DNA from: Blepharisma japonicum
Lineage: Eukaryota; Ciliophora; Heterotrichea; Heterotrichida; Blepharismidae
Length of the DNA: 64,000 bases
NCBI GenBank assembly: GCA_949751835.1
Contig: CATKHK010000124.1
Span: 1 to 64,000 of the forward strand
Direction: 5' to 3'
The position numbers and the translations under genes were made by a program. The notes under the pieces are model-generated. The model was given only the letters and a program-made list of their open reading frames with translations. It made no database searches and was not told the origin of the DNA. This document shows, in pieces, positions 23,356 through 35,554 of the stretch. Positions within the stretch are counted from its first letter, which is position 1. Each line of letters begins with the position of its first letter.

Positions 23356-24249
23356 ATGGATCCTGAAAAGGAATTCAAGAAGGGCCAAAAGGCCATGTCG
23401 ACAGGAGTTTTTAAATGAAAGTCTGATCTCCCTCAAGCAGCAATTCACTTTGAAAACGCAGCAAAGGCTTATGAAACCATGAGAAATTACTTCGGAGCAG
23501 TTCAAGCATATGAAAAACTCGCTCAAGCTAACGAGAAAATGAACGAGTAAGCTTTAATTAGCATGTGGGCAGCTGGAAGAGTATACGAAAGTCTCTCAAT
23601 TTTGCAGCTGAGAAACGACCACGTCAAAGAAGCTGTAGAAAACACTGAAAAAGCAGCTGAACTTTTCAGAATCAATGGAAACAGTGAAAAGTCTCTCAGG
23701 ATGTACATCTTTATGGGAACAGAGGCGCTTAATAAAGGGTTGATTGAGTTGGCTTGTAGGATGTATGCCCTAGCTCTAAATCTAGTAAATGATGATCAAT
23801 TGCAAATGTTCGCCCGAGATGTGATCACACCCTATGTTGGGCTTCTTATAGAAAACAAGAAATATGCAGATGCTATGATTGTGTATGAGAAAGAGCTTCG
23901 GTTCGCTCAGAACTTGAACAGAGACCATTATATGAATAAAGCTGCATTTTGTATAGTGGCTTTAACACTTTTACAGAACCCTAGTTTATGTGAAGGGAAA
24001 TTCAGAGAAATGTGCTCAGCGGTGGCACCGTTTATTATGTCAATGGAATACCAGGCTATCACAGAGCTCTTGGATGCTTATGAGGCAGGAAATCAAGAAG
24101 ACTTTGATAAGGCTGCAAGAAAAGCTATATGAAATAATGTTGAAGTCCAGGTATGGCTTATTTAGCTCACAAGAGGGATTAGAAACATTAAAGTGCCAGT
24201 CGGAGGACAAGTCGTTGTGGATGAAGAAAAAGATCTTGACTTTACCTAA
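23356..24249 (+). CDS. gamma-SNAP (soluble NSF attachment protein)
   Basis: A 287-residue protein with two 15-nt introns and two in-frame TGA. SNAPs recruit NSF to SNARE complexes for disassembly after membrane fusion. The frame shows the gamma-type N-terminus (GVFKWKSDLPQAAIHFENAA, compare FLKWKPDYDSAA in animal gamma-SNAP, with the Trp encoded by TGA). Then come stacked TPR-like helix pairs (AAGRVYESLSILQL, AVENTEKAAELFRING, DAMIVYEKELRFAQN) and the SMEYQAITELLDAYEAGN block matching SEDCAALEDLLQAYDEQD. Length is slightly under the usual 310. The second intron hides a final exon encoding LTRGIRNIKVPVGGQ and the end. I favour gamma over alpha from the N-terminal and C-terminal blocks. Confidence 0.9.
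23547..23561 (+). other. 15-nt intron
   Basis: GTAAGCTTTAATTAG, phase 2, between AAC-GA and C-ATG in gamma-SNAP. Retention would read GAG-TAA and stop translation. Confidence 0.95.
24151..24165 (+). other. 15-nt intron
   Basis: GTATGGCTTATTTAG, phase 0, after VEVQ in gamma-SNAP. Retention would add in-frame TAG; removal extends the protein by 28 residues. Confidence 0.92.
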
Positions 24250-24942
24250 TTATCTGATAATCAATTAATTAAAATAGTTATTAAGGTAATTTCATTATTT
24301 CTTGATTGTATTGGCTTAAGGAGATTAATATCGATCTAAAACTAAGTTTAATTTATTTTTTATAAGATAGCATCAAATATGCTAATAGTTCAGTTGAGAA
24401 AATTATTTTGCTTCTATTTTAAGTAATAGTTTAGATTATTTTTTCTAAATCAGAACTCAGTATTGCAGAGCCTATGCTTGACTTACATATTTCAATTCTG
24501 GTGTCTGGGGAATTCTAGCCAGTATACCAGCTCCAGAACTTATAAGGAGACTTGTGGTTCTACTATTTAAAAAATTCAGAACATGGAAATATTATATAGA
24601 AGCCATTTATTATTAAGCTGAATAAGGGCTACTTCGTATTTATAACCAAATAGCCTTAATATTATAAACATATTTAATGCCTTTATATTAAATTTTATTT
24701 CTAAGGGACCAATTTAAATCTTAAATTGCTTAGGAGGTTTATTGATGAGCTAACTTTTTGAAGCACATCTTAATATTTATTTTTCACCAGGAAATTAAAA
24801 TTGCTGTTTTCTAGAGGTTTAATTTAAAATGCATAACTTGAATAGACGGAAATAAAACCATTAAATCATTCCAATTGCTATAAGTATTCAGATTTATTGA
24901 TGTAATTCAAATATTAGCCTATTATATTATTTTTTATTGAAA
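24250..24942. other. AT-rich intergenic region
   Basis: Mostly AT-rich and stop-dense. The exception is a richer island at about 24449-24616, listed separately. Confidence 0.5.
24449..24616 (+). pseudogene. possible short gene fragment
   Basis: Between a TAA at 24446-24448 and a TAA at 24614-24616 lies a 55-codon frame with one TGA. It reads like protein (QYCRAYAWLTYFNSG, GILASIPAPELIRRLVVLL) and is less AT-rich than its flanks. It has no ATG and no 15-nt intron that would connect it to anything upstream. It could be a leftover exon of a decayed membrane protein gene or a chance frame. The segment also contains nested inverted repeats (TTCTGG with CCAGAA, CTGG with CCAG at about 24497-24540). 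Confidence 0.25.
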
Positions 24943-26979
24943 ATGCTATTATGGGGTTTATTGGAAGTCCTATGGCATGATATTGCGCTTGTATCAGACT
25001 TCAAACTTAAAAACTGGATCTTCACCAAAAGCCTCTCTTTAGATTTCACAAATCCTGCAATGGAAAAGCTTTTTCAAGAAGAACTCAGAAATCAGGTAAT
25101 TTCCTCAGACAAAAACCTTACTCTTTGAGCATTGTTTTCTATTATATTTTGCGCACTCTTATTTTTTTTCTCAGGAGTAATAAGTGCTGCTTCATTTTTA
25201 TCACTCTTGCCCTTATTTATGTGGAACAGCTCAAATATTCATCTAAGGCGCTTTATCGCAGAATTTTTCTCTGTTCAGTTTCAAATTGCCTTCAAAGAGT
25301 CCTGCTCTATAGCTGAGATAATGGGAGGCTTTATCCCTTGCTATATGCTGACTGCTATGTGCTTTAAAAAATGAAAGTACTCTTTATTATATGGTATTTT
25401 AGAAGGAACAATAGTTATTTACTTTACAAACACTAAGACTTATTATGTAATTTTTGCGATTATAGCTTGAACAGGAATGTTTATTATAGCTGAAATGGAT
25501 TTTAGATGTTTGTGAAATATGCATTCAAGCAGCAAACATCAATTCACAGAGTTAAATCATGTATTTAATACTGCTCATAGCGCATTATTTATTGTAGATA
25601 GAGATGGAAATATTATGTCTCATAATAAGCGTGCATTGCTTCTTTCTCATACGATGGGCAAAACTGAAGATACACTAGTGAATACTAAGTTTTATGATGC
25701 TTTCGACGATGACCATCGACCGTGGGCAAAGGGAATCGTACAAAGCATCTTTAAAGGAGAGAAAAGAACAGAAGAGTATTTAATAACCAACCAAATCTCA
25801 GATTTCAAGCCAGAAAATATAGAAAATTTAGGCTTTATTGTAAAAGCTGACCTTGTTGGCTGAAATAATGAAGCCACCATGAGAATTTCTTTTATTGACA
25901 TTTCTGCTGCTGTTGCAAATAGAATCTTCATTTCTAATAACTATAAGCACATTCAACTTTCTCTTGACAAGTTTTTCAATGAAACATTGGAAAATTATGA
26001 ATCTGGACATTTCGTTTGGGAAAATCTGATTGTAAAAATCAACAAGCTACAAAATGAGCTCAGAAGTAGTTTGCTTTATCAGTCACTTCTTCTAAGTCGG
26101 ATTGATATTAAAAATGAAATTTTAAATATTTTTGTAGAGCTGCACAATGTAATTGAGATGCTATTTAATTTAGCTGAAAAGAAACACATGACAGTATCAT
26201 TAAAAGGATCAGCAGATCTTCCAGAGAGTTTATACGGTGACAAAACGTTTCACAATTATGTCTTGAATTCGCTTTTGATGTTTTTAATTGATAAATGTGA
26301 GTCTGGTTCTGAACTAAATATTTCATCTCAAATTAGTAATATGAAAGATTATGAATTTTTAATTCAATATAACTTTGATTTTGCCTCTAATACGATAACT
26401 CAAGAAATGCTTGATGAAATATTCCAAGTTAAAATGCAAGGATCAAAGCGAAAGTTCTTTAATGATTTCGTAAAAATATATAAAAAATATGGGTGTGGAC
26501 TTTTTATGTTTGATTCAATGATTTGCTCAATGAGAGGCTACACAGATTGTAGGATGAACTCGGTCACAAAAGAAGGCAGAATAAGTCTATTTCTTCCATT
26601 TACTGTTACAGAAAAAGAAGCTGTCTGCAATATTCTTGATTTAACTCAAAAATCTATTTGCCACTTCAAGTTTTTCTATGAATGATTTCCAGCCAGCAAC
26701 AATAAATGCAAGTACAATAAATTTGAGTCAGAGAGCGATGGTTCCTCTTCAGAGTCAAGTGAACAAATCCCAGATAAGGATTCGAGCACTGAGGAGATTC
26801 TTAAAAGTAGCAAACGTGTAAAAAAAATGAGACAATCTAAAACATTTTCCAGTCATATAGAGCAGCTTCCAGAAATTGAAAGTTTAGCCACGATCCGGCA
26901 GGGAGGGAAAAAATCGTCAGTTTTTAGCAATCCTGGAACTGATATCAACTTTTTTGGATATATGAATAGCACATCTTAA
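24943..26979 (+). CDS. membrane PAS protein with degenerate histidine-kinase-like region
   Basis: A 678-residue protein; TGA is used as Trp at several positions. About four hydrophobic segments lie between residues 64 and 187 (FSIIFCALLFFFSGVISAA, YYVIFAIIAWTGMFIIAEM). A PAS-like domain follows at about 196-310 (HSALFIVDRDGNIMSHNKRA, a typical PAS opening). Residues about 330-580 resemble a histidine-kinase core: helices like a dimerisation domain, an N-box-like stretch (GDKTFHNYVLNSLLMFLIDK) and a later KKYGCGLFMFDSMI block. The usual phospho-accepting H-box and clear G-boxes are not visible, so it may be catalytically dead. The C-terminal tail is Ser/Glu-rich. I chose ATG 24943. Role as a membrane sensor is inferred; the kinase relationship is moderate. 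Confidence 0.65.
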
Positions 26980-27098
26980 AGGTGGGATATAGAAATAAAT
27001 ACAATAAACTATTTTTCAAATCTTTCAGCTTCCTCTCTCCAATTGTGTATTTAAAATTAAAAAATAAAACATAATTTTTTTTACAAATAATTGATTAT

Positions 27099-30000
27099 TT
27101 ATTCCATACTCATATTCACTACATCGAAAATAGTTTCCTTTTTAACAATTTCTCGGCTCAATCGTCTTTCCTCTGATTTGATAGGCGTTAGCTTTCGCTG
27201 AAAAACTTGTGAACCAAGCTGGGTCATCGACCTCCTCATTCTTCTCTTCTTTTTATCACTCATAGTCATCCTTCTACTTTTATGATTTTTATTGAATTGA
27301 GGAACATTAATGGTGGTATAAATATCCAAAACATTGCCTAAATCATTATTATACAATTTAGCTGACTCAAATTCATCCATACTTTCTTGGTTGAGAATAT
27401 TCAAAGGCAAGCCACTATTTTTCACAGCCCTTTTTAGAATTTGCTCATAAATATCTGGGTATTTTTCTGCAAATCTCATTAAATCATTTCTATGGAGTGA
27501 ATAAGTGTAGCACATGCTTTTAGCGATTACAGAAAAACTGGGTTTATCTTCTGTCAATAACTCAATATCACCAATAAATGATCCTTTTCTAATTGTTTTA
27601 AACATTGATTTGTTATCTGACGAAATTAGTACAACTGAGCCTTCGATAACAAAGAACATTTCCTCACAGTCTTCATCTTTGTAAATAATATAGTCTTTGG
27701 GAAGAAACAGCTTTGGTTTGAGATATATAGCGATTTTTTCAAAAATTTTATGGGAGTCTAATAACTGGAAGCAGGGAACTTTTTCAAGCATCAGCTTTGT
27801 GCACTCAAAAATGATGGATTTAGACAAATTCTGTGGAATATGGAGAAAGAGTTGATTATAATCGATAGGGCCATAGACTAATCTGAGAGAGGTCGAAAAT
27901 GAGTGATATTCCTCAAGGTCCTTGATTAATTTTTTCATTTTTTCGGATCCTTGGCTCATACAAAATGGTGAATTAAGTTTTTCTATATAATAGATCAGTT
28001 CAGATTTTGAAGTTGCTGCCGCAGTTGCCATAAGTCCGAAAACTATTGCATTCATTATATCTCCTAAGAAAATTCAAAACATTGTTCACACCCTCTCAGA
28101 GTCATTCGCCTCATGCATAAAGCCATATCCTGTACAAGTAATAATATTAAGTATGTAAAATAATCCTCAGCTGTACTCATTGCCAACTCCTGTATCTTCC
28201 AAATTATTCAAATTTATTCAGGAATAGTGAACTTCATGAAGACTATAATATCACATTAAGCAGCTCATCCAATGTATAGAAATTAAAACACTGATAGAAG
28301 CCTCTAGCACATTTAATTCTGTCAAAATATCCTTCATCTGTCTACCCAATCTATCAAATAAAGAAAATAGCCTAAAAACTGCTATTATTCTAACTGACCT
28401 AAGGAATGCTATAAAATAATAAGGATTCTCAGCACCTAAGGAAGCAAGAATTGCATCAAACGGTAAAAGTGCAATTATATCAAGATAAAAACATCAGTAA
28501 GAGTCTTTATTTGCTCCCTCATCATTTTCATGGTTTCATTTATTCGAAAATATAAATGAGTATTTTAGGTTAACTAAAAAGAACGCAAAGGACACAATTA
28601 AACACAAAATCTCAATACCCAGGAGTAAACCATTATAAGGTATTTCAAATCCAATTTCTAAAGGCAACTCTATTGACGTATAAATGAGAAATATTATATG
28701 AATAATAGCAATATTTCTTCAGACATTATTAGATTTTTTCGACAAAATGTTTTGAATTTTTGATTCCATGAGCTTTTCAGTCCTATTGTAGTATTTTATC
28801 GAAGCATTCGGGCCATTTTGAAATTTTTGGTAAACTCTTTCAAATTCAGCAACTGCATACTCCACACTTTCAGCTGCAAAAATCTCTGCTAACCTGACTT
28901 GGGCCATATCAAGCATCTCTTGATGTCATTCAGGGAATGCATCTCTCAGTAACTCAATATGTTCAGCTTTCAGTAATCCAATTTGGCACACACTAGTTGC
29001 TATAGCATTAAAAGGTCTTGCTCTTATTGATTCAATAAAAACTGAAATTTCTCCAAAATGTTTTCCTTTTGTAAGGGTCATTATAATCCTTTTTCCACAA
29101 AAATTAACTATATCAACTTCTCCGTCCAATATGATATATAAGTCATGACTTTTCTCTCCCGCATGTATGATAGGATCTCCAACCAAGTAAGTCTCTATTT
29201 CAAGCAGCCTGAAAATTGATTTTGCAAGCTCTGCATCAACTACTCCATTTTTTTTAAAAATCTGGGACTGTTCAATAGCATTAGAATATCTGCACATTTT
29301 TATTTCTACCATCAAGCCAGATGGCAGTTCCTTTAATATTTCCTTATCATTTATCCCTTTGTTGCATTTATTTAAATAATTAAAATATTCGTCAATTTCT
29401 CCAGAAAAATTATCATCAAGAAATTTTTTAGCAATAAAATCCTTTACAAAGTTATAGCTCTTGAGGAATTTAAATTGAATATTAGAAGCCATTTCTGTGA
29501 CTAGTGACGTGATGCTTCCAAATAATATAGAAAAAGCAAATAGTCCTATAAGGAAAATAAAGCAGTTATAAGCTTTTTCAGATGGAGAGTTGCTTACAAC
29601 TCATCCATATCCTGCATGTGAAACTACTATTGAAGACCAATGAAATGCGTGGATATAAACAGTCTGATGTGTTAAAGGTCCAGATGAGCTGGTTCTGAAT
29701 TCGTGTGGTTGAGGAGACGGAACTCTTGAAAGCCAAGAATGCATAGTATCTTCTCGCTTTGCGCACTCAATAAAGAAAGCACCACTAAAGTGGTTAACCA
29801 TTATGTATATTACAATGACTTCTAATACTCTTAATAATGTAAAAATATGTGGAAATTGTTTTTTCATGACATCAAAAAATTCTGCTATATAATAGCAGCC
29901 AGTAATTCTAATAACCGAAAAAATAGCCACAAGCTCTCTTGGATCTCACAAATCTGCAAGACAGAAAATTAATGCAAATGGTATGGCCATTAAAAAATTG

Positions 30001-33000
30001 TGGACGCATTTATATAAAGGCCTTCGAGGTTTTGAGCCTTTAAGTTTTAATTTTATAATTGAGGAAGGAGCAAAGCTAAGAATCTGATACAAGTTTCAAT
30101 AATAAAAGCTATAAGCCAAGTACAAAATAATTGACATAACTTCAAAAAGCAAAAAAGCTGGATTAAAGTCATATTCGAATGCTATTTGAAGAGGGACAAA
30201 TATAAAATTGTAAAAGTTGAGGATAAAATAAAGATAATGCCTTAGCATAGAATTGTGGAATTTGACAAGAATTGGACTAATTCTGAAATAGCTCACAGCA
30301 ACTTCGTTTGCCGGAGAGTTTTCATCTTTAGTTTCCACTCTGTCAGAAGGTTCATCCTTGCTGAAATAGTCATCCGAACCTTCAGTCATCAACGTTCTAG
30401 CAGTCAGAATAGGCAGTCCTTGGATTTCGATTCCTGCGTTTTGCATTGTTGTTATGTTCATCATTTGTCTTTCAACTGCAATTTTACGAATTTTTCTCGA
30501 AAATTCAGGATAAGTGCTCATGATGAAATTGAAGTCGTTAATAGAAAGGATGGCAATCGTCACATCGGTTTTGGCTCTCACTGTTGCAACTCTCACTGAG
30601 GGAAAGTCATGAAGCAGCGCCATTTCACCAAATACAGAGCCACTTTTAATAGAATTCAAAACAATTCCTGCTGAAGATACTACTTCCACTTCTCCATCAA
30701 GTATGAAATACATCTCAAGTCCTAATTCACCTTCTGATACAATTGTTTCTCCTTTACAAACCATTGAGAGCCTATATTTTCTCACTATAGACAATATGGC
30801 CCCTTTTTCCTCCTCTGGGAAAAACCCAGACTTAGTGATGTCTGAAAATAAAAAGAATTTGATATCAGTTCTAAGGGTTTCGGGGAAATCTTGCATGATT
30901 TCTTCGTCATCATAGCCCTGCAGCTTATTTCAAAGCAGTTCATAGTAGTTTAAGATGCGGCTTTGCAAATCTTGAGAAAGATTGCAGTGAAGCATCCATT
31001 CCTTTATTACACTCAGTTTTTTTAAATATTCTGTTTGATTTTTGTGGTAGCTTGAAGCCAAACTTGCAGCTTCTCCAATAATAAATGCAGCCAATATCAT
31101 AGAAGAGATATTAAAAGAAATGTTGAGAACTTTTTCAGCCACAGTAGGGACAGGGACATCACCATAGGCTCCAGATGTGCTAATTGAGTACCCGAAGTAT
31201 AATAAATTGACATATTGATCATATATTGGGATATCTAAAATGCCTGTTCCAGGAGGGTAATAGTGGTTAAGAGGAAATGAGTTAATGAAATTTTGATGAT
31301 TAAAACGTGCATCAGGATCTATTCAATACTGAAGCTTACCTAAATAAAAGGAAATGCAAGCTATAAAATGGCTGAAATAAATAGTGAATACGAAAAGAGT
31401 CAAAAGACGAGCATATGATAATGTTGAGTGAGAATTATAAAAAAAGTATTTATAAAGTCTGTAAATTCTCTTGCATTTGAAAAGTCTTAGAATTCTAAAA
31501 AAGGCAGGAACATATTGATAGCTTCCAGCTGCTTCACATATAAAATCAATGGGTAGAACAGAAATAACATCTCATAGTAAATAGCGGTTTAAATAATTTT
31601 TTTGAAGAACTGATGGGTCTCATGTATATGTCCCAAGTTGTGTGAAAATTGCAGTTTTGAGATGTATAGGCATATCCATTATGTAAATTATATATGAAAC
31701 TATATCGAAGCCTAGCCAAACTCCATACACAGGAAATTCAAAAGCAATTGCAAACGGAATATAAAATAAATAAAAGCCAAAAGCAAGAGTTAACAAAAAA
31801 GATCAAAGATAAAAAAATCCTGAGAACGGATCTATAATAAACTCTTGATTTCTTTTATCATGCTTGTCATTATATATAAACATTCGTAGCCATCCAATTT
31901 CTGCATTCTCAAATTTTTGTGGGCTGTCTTTTAATTTCATATTATCATTTTCATTGCCATCATCATTTTCATCTGCAGGGGATTCTTCCTCTTTTGGAAT
32001 TTCTGAAGCAAAGTCAAAATCTTCCATTTTGGTTGTGGCCATTCTTTGCTTGCCAACTTTGATTAAAAAGTCATGGTAGTCAGGATAATCTTTTAGGATT
32101 CTGACCAAGTCTTCTTTAAGGATTGAAGAGATCATTGCTGCTGTTTGGGCACGAACAGAAACTGTTCTTCTCATATTAAGTAAAGCTCCTATTTCTCCAA
32201 AATAATCTCCTTCATGCAAAAGAGCTATAATTATTTCTGCATCAGCGGCTATAACCTCAACAATTCCTACTTTGACAAAGAACATTTCTTCTCCGTAGTC
32301 TCCTTGTCTTATGATGAAGTCTCCCTTCATAAAGATATTAGGCTTTAAGTGCTTGACTATTTCAAGAACAAAACTTGGCTCAGCCATTTCAAATAGAGAA
32401 ACCTTGGGTATCATATCTTCATGAAGAACAGTAGATATCTCACCTCTCAGAGAATTTGGCAGCTCCTTCAAAAATTCAACATCAATGATATAGGAAAATT
32501 GATTCCTTATAGAAGAGTAGTACGTAATAATTCGCTTGCTTAACTTTGGTGTTAAGTGTCTTAATCTACATCATTTCTTTACCCTATCTATCTTTTCCTG
32601 AGTTTCATATTCTTTAAACTTTAATGTAATTAATGCTGAAACAATACTTCCAGAGATCCACGCACAAATGGAAGCCCCAATAACCATGATAAACGATGAT
32701 GCATACTTTTCAGCAAGAGTGGATGGCGTTGTATCATTATAGCCAATTGTTGATAAAGTTGCTGTAGCTCAGAATATAGAGTCTGTGTAGATCTCATATT
32801 TCCTAGCTCCTCCATCAATTCAAGGCTGCAATCAAGTGCCAGTGTCCCCGTTATCAATTTCTATTCTTGCTATGAATGCTAGGAGCATCCCAGAGCAGTG
32901 AATTGTTCCAAGAAGAAGAATCAAGTTCTTAAAAATTTTCATCTTTAATCCTTCAGGAGCCTTTGAAATGATTTCTTGGTTTGAAAATCAAGTAAAAAAC

Positions 33001-33533
33001 TGAAAGAATCTTAGCAGTTTAAGCGCTCTTAGAGATGCAACAATATATCCTTCTAAATCAATACCAATCGCTAATGATAAAAAGGAATAAGGAACTGATG
33101 ACATCAAGAGACATGCCAAGTGAGCATAATCGGATTTCTCATGCAGCATCCAGAGGCGCTTTCAAATTTCGAATCTTTTTAAAATAATCCTGGAGATGCA
33201 GTCAATGATGAAAATTATCTCAAAAGTAATTTCCAATGCTAGTCATAATCCCCAAGGAAATCCTTGAATTCCTAAAAATAAAAGGACTGTAAAAAGATTG
33301 TAAAGGTTTATAGTGAAAACTAAAAGTGCTCATTTACTCTGGAAATCGCTTTGACTTGTTGATGCTAACTTTATAAAGGTTTGCCTTCCTTTGGTTTTCT
33401 TTTCAGATGGATTTTTGACTGTTACCTTCTTTTTTGTTCCACGTCCGAATATTTTTTCGCTAAGCCTTTCAAGCCCTGGGCTATAGAAATCACTCGCTCC
33501 AGAAGATCGCCTTATCCTGATAGGACTAATCAT
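27099..33533 (-). CDS. four-repeat cyclic-nucleotide-gated-type cation channel in a single chain
   Basis: One intron-free frame of 2144 residues, with about 25 in-frame TGA read as Trp. It contains four successive units, each with six membrane segments, a pore loop and a C-terminal cyclic-nucleotide-binding domain (CNBD). Pore cores: unit I TIGYND (Gly264-Asp267), unit II SGAYGD (Ala789-Asp792), unit III HAGYGW (Gly1308-Trp1311), unit IV CTGYGF (Gly1802-Phe1805). CNBDs lie near residues 390-495, 920-1015, 1442-1535 and 1943-2037. CNBD I (FGEIGALLNMRRT), II (FGEMALLHDFPSVR) and III (FGEISVFIESIRAR) keep the FGE and an Arg. CNBD IV reads FIGDIELLTEDKPSFS and lacks both. S4 is Arg-rich in II and IV and weak in III. 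The plan matches the animal CNGK channel, in which one chain forms a whole pseudotetramer. K+ selectivity is inferred from GYG. Confidence 0.92.
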
Positions 33534-34162
33534 ATTTTATATTTTATTTGCTATCTTACTAATTATCTTTGTTTTCAAAGGCAAAGCTTATACCGAACAT
33601 CTGTGATTGTTCAATATGGTAGTCATCATTCTATCTTAATTAGATAATTAGGATGAAATTTGGATAATTATCTCTTCTTTGAATTAAAATGGACAATATT
33701 TCCTTAAATTAACATTATTAAAAGACAATAAGAGTTATTTAAGAAATTAGTCTATACTGACTTTTAGTTGCAAATCTTCTGATCCTCGCTGCCTATATCA
33801 ATTAAACTTTCTTTTGAAAATTTTTAAGGCTCATATTAAGAAGAGTAATGATTCTTGTGATATGAAATCATCAAAAAATCATAAAATGATTTTGCTAATT
33901 TCCAAAAAAAGCGTAAGTTTGATTGGTGAAGATTTTGGTTTATTAAATTTATAAGCAATTTAAAGGCTAGAAAGGCTAATTCAAATAAAATGCGAGATAA
34001 ATGGATTGATTAGATTAAATACAACGCTATAAATAGGATTTATGTACATCTAATATATAAAAGCATTTATAAATTAAATTTTTATCAATCTTTGATATAT
34101 ATTCATTTTTTAATCAAATTTATTAAACATATTTTTAAAAAATGTTAAAAATTAATTAATTT
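33534..34162. other. AT-rich intergenic region
   Basis: Spacer between the channel start and the end of the C2 gene on the same strand. It probably carries the channel's promoter. I see no gene; one perfect short hairpin is listed separately. Confidence 0.5.
33875..33893. repeat. 8-bp perfect hairpin
   Basis: AAAATCAT and ATGATTTT separated by AAA form a perfect inverted repeat. It lies in an intergenic region; it may be chance in AT-rich DNA. Confidence 0.4.
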
Positions 34163-34897
34163 TTAATGGGCCGAACTTGCTTGCTGAGAAGCTTGAGATT
34201 GCTGAGGCATGTCCTTTTTCTCAGATGTCTGCTCTTTTTTCTCAGTAGATTGCCCTTGCTCTTTTCCTCCAGATTGCCTAATTTCTCTTTCCCCAAAAGG
34301 AATTACTGTGACTCCAGAATAAAAATGTCCCCAGTAGCCAGGCTCATTAATCTCTTTTAAGTATTCTTTTGTGTATTCATCTTCTCTTCTCTTGACACGG
34401 ACATACCCTTTATCAGTGTACCTAATTTCTTCGCTTGCTCCTGGACTCAGATTAATTGATACAAGACCTTCTTGAGATTGTGATTCATGCTGAGTCTGAG
34501 TAGGATTTAACGTTGTGAAAAGTCTGATCGCTCCGACCTTTCTGCCCTCATAGAGAAGTTCAATCCAGTCATCAAATGTCTTATTTGCTGTTAGTCTGCT
34601 AAGAGGAATTTGATTGCTGCACATTTCAAAGTCAGGGACAAGTCTGCCTTTATGCCAGATACTTATTAGGAGATTTTCATCTTGACCAGAAAGATCAAAG
34701 CGAATGAGATTATCCCAGAAAGGATTTAATCCACCTTTAAAGCACACATCTGTATACTTCACTTGATTCCCGATTCTTAATAAGCAGTAAGGATTGAGGC
34801 TTTTCTTATTGAAATCCTCTTCAATTTTGGCACTAAGAGGCCTGATGACGAGCATATTTTGATTTTGTTGCATTGCCATTTTTTTATTATTAGCCAT
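34163..34897 (-). CDS. C2-domain protein
   Basis: A 244-residue protein. Residues about 14-130 form a C2-type beta sandwich: MLVIRPLSAKIEEDF, NPYCLLRIGNQVKYTDV, GGLNPFWDNLIRFDL and ENLLISIWHKGRLVPDFEM are the usual strand order, and the LNPFWDN element is the family's N-P-x-W core. Some calcium-binding aspartates are replaced, so calcium-dependent membrane binding is uncertain. The remaining half has a short conserved-looking stretch (EYLKEINEPGYWGHFYSGV) and a Gln/Lys/Ser-rich tail that is probably disordered. It resembles the small C2 proteins common in ciliates and plants. No enzyme domain is present. It ends in TAA. Confidence 0.82.
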   Translation of the reverse strand: MANNKKMAMQQNQNMLVIRPLSAKIEEDFNKKSLNPYCLLRIGNQVKYTDVCFKGGLNPFWDNLIRFDLSGQDENLLISIWHKGRLVPDFEMCSNQIPLSRLTANKTFDDWIELLYEGRKVGAIRLFTTLNPTQTQHESQSQEGLVSINLSPGASEEIRYTDKGYVRVKRREDEYTKEYLKEINEPGYWGHFYSGVTVIPFGEREIRQSGGKEQGQSTEKKEQTSEKKDMPQQSQASQQASSAH

Positions 34898-35554
34898 AAG
34901 AAAAAATGAGAATTTATGGATTATGGAAAATTCTAGTAATGGCCAATCATTAAAAATGGAAAGCTTATGAACTAGCTTTTTTTGGTATATTATCAGAATA
35001 TGATAAAACTTAATAGTACCACTTAGTTTTGTGCCACGTAGGCTATCATAAATGATATTTAGCTCAACTTTCTATGGAGATACCTAAAAGCATTTATGAA
35101 GTGAAAAATATAATAGATTAATTTTAAGCTTCTTATCTTAAGATAAACTAGTTAGGCTTGCATTATATGCTTTGATATATATCACTTTATAAATCTTACA
35201 TTGAATTATTTCTGTTTTTATGCTTTTTCGAATTAAATTTTGATTGTTAAGATTGGAGATTTGAGATTGAATTTCTTGTGGATAGGTAATAAAAAAGCTT
35301 GTAAAATGCTTTAATTAGTTTGGAGTGGCAATATTTTACATTCAGGATTTAATCCACTTAAAATATTGACTCTGGAACATTCTAATGATTAATGCTTATA
35401 TTTTTGCCAAATTTAAATAAAGACTTATATAAAAATAAAATAATCATTGTTTTCTCAAATAATTTTCAATTTTTCCTTATTTCTTAAGCCAAATTTTACT
35501 ATCTTTCACATCCTAAATAATTAACTGCTTTTCTTAGCTATTTAAATTTAAAAA
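34898..35554. other. divergent intergenic region
   Basis: AT-rich spacer between the divergent C2 and kinase genes; no gene, RNA or repeat is recognisable. Confidence 0.5.

Noticed and set aside
32630-32857. 75-codon minus-strand frame inside the channel gene
   Set aside because: Different register from the channel; pore and S6 of unit I are read in the main frame.
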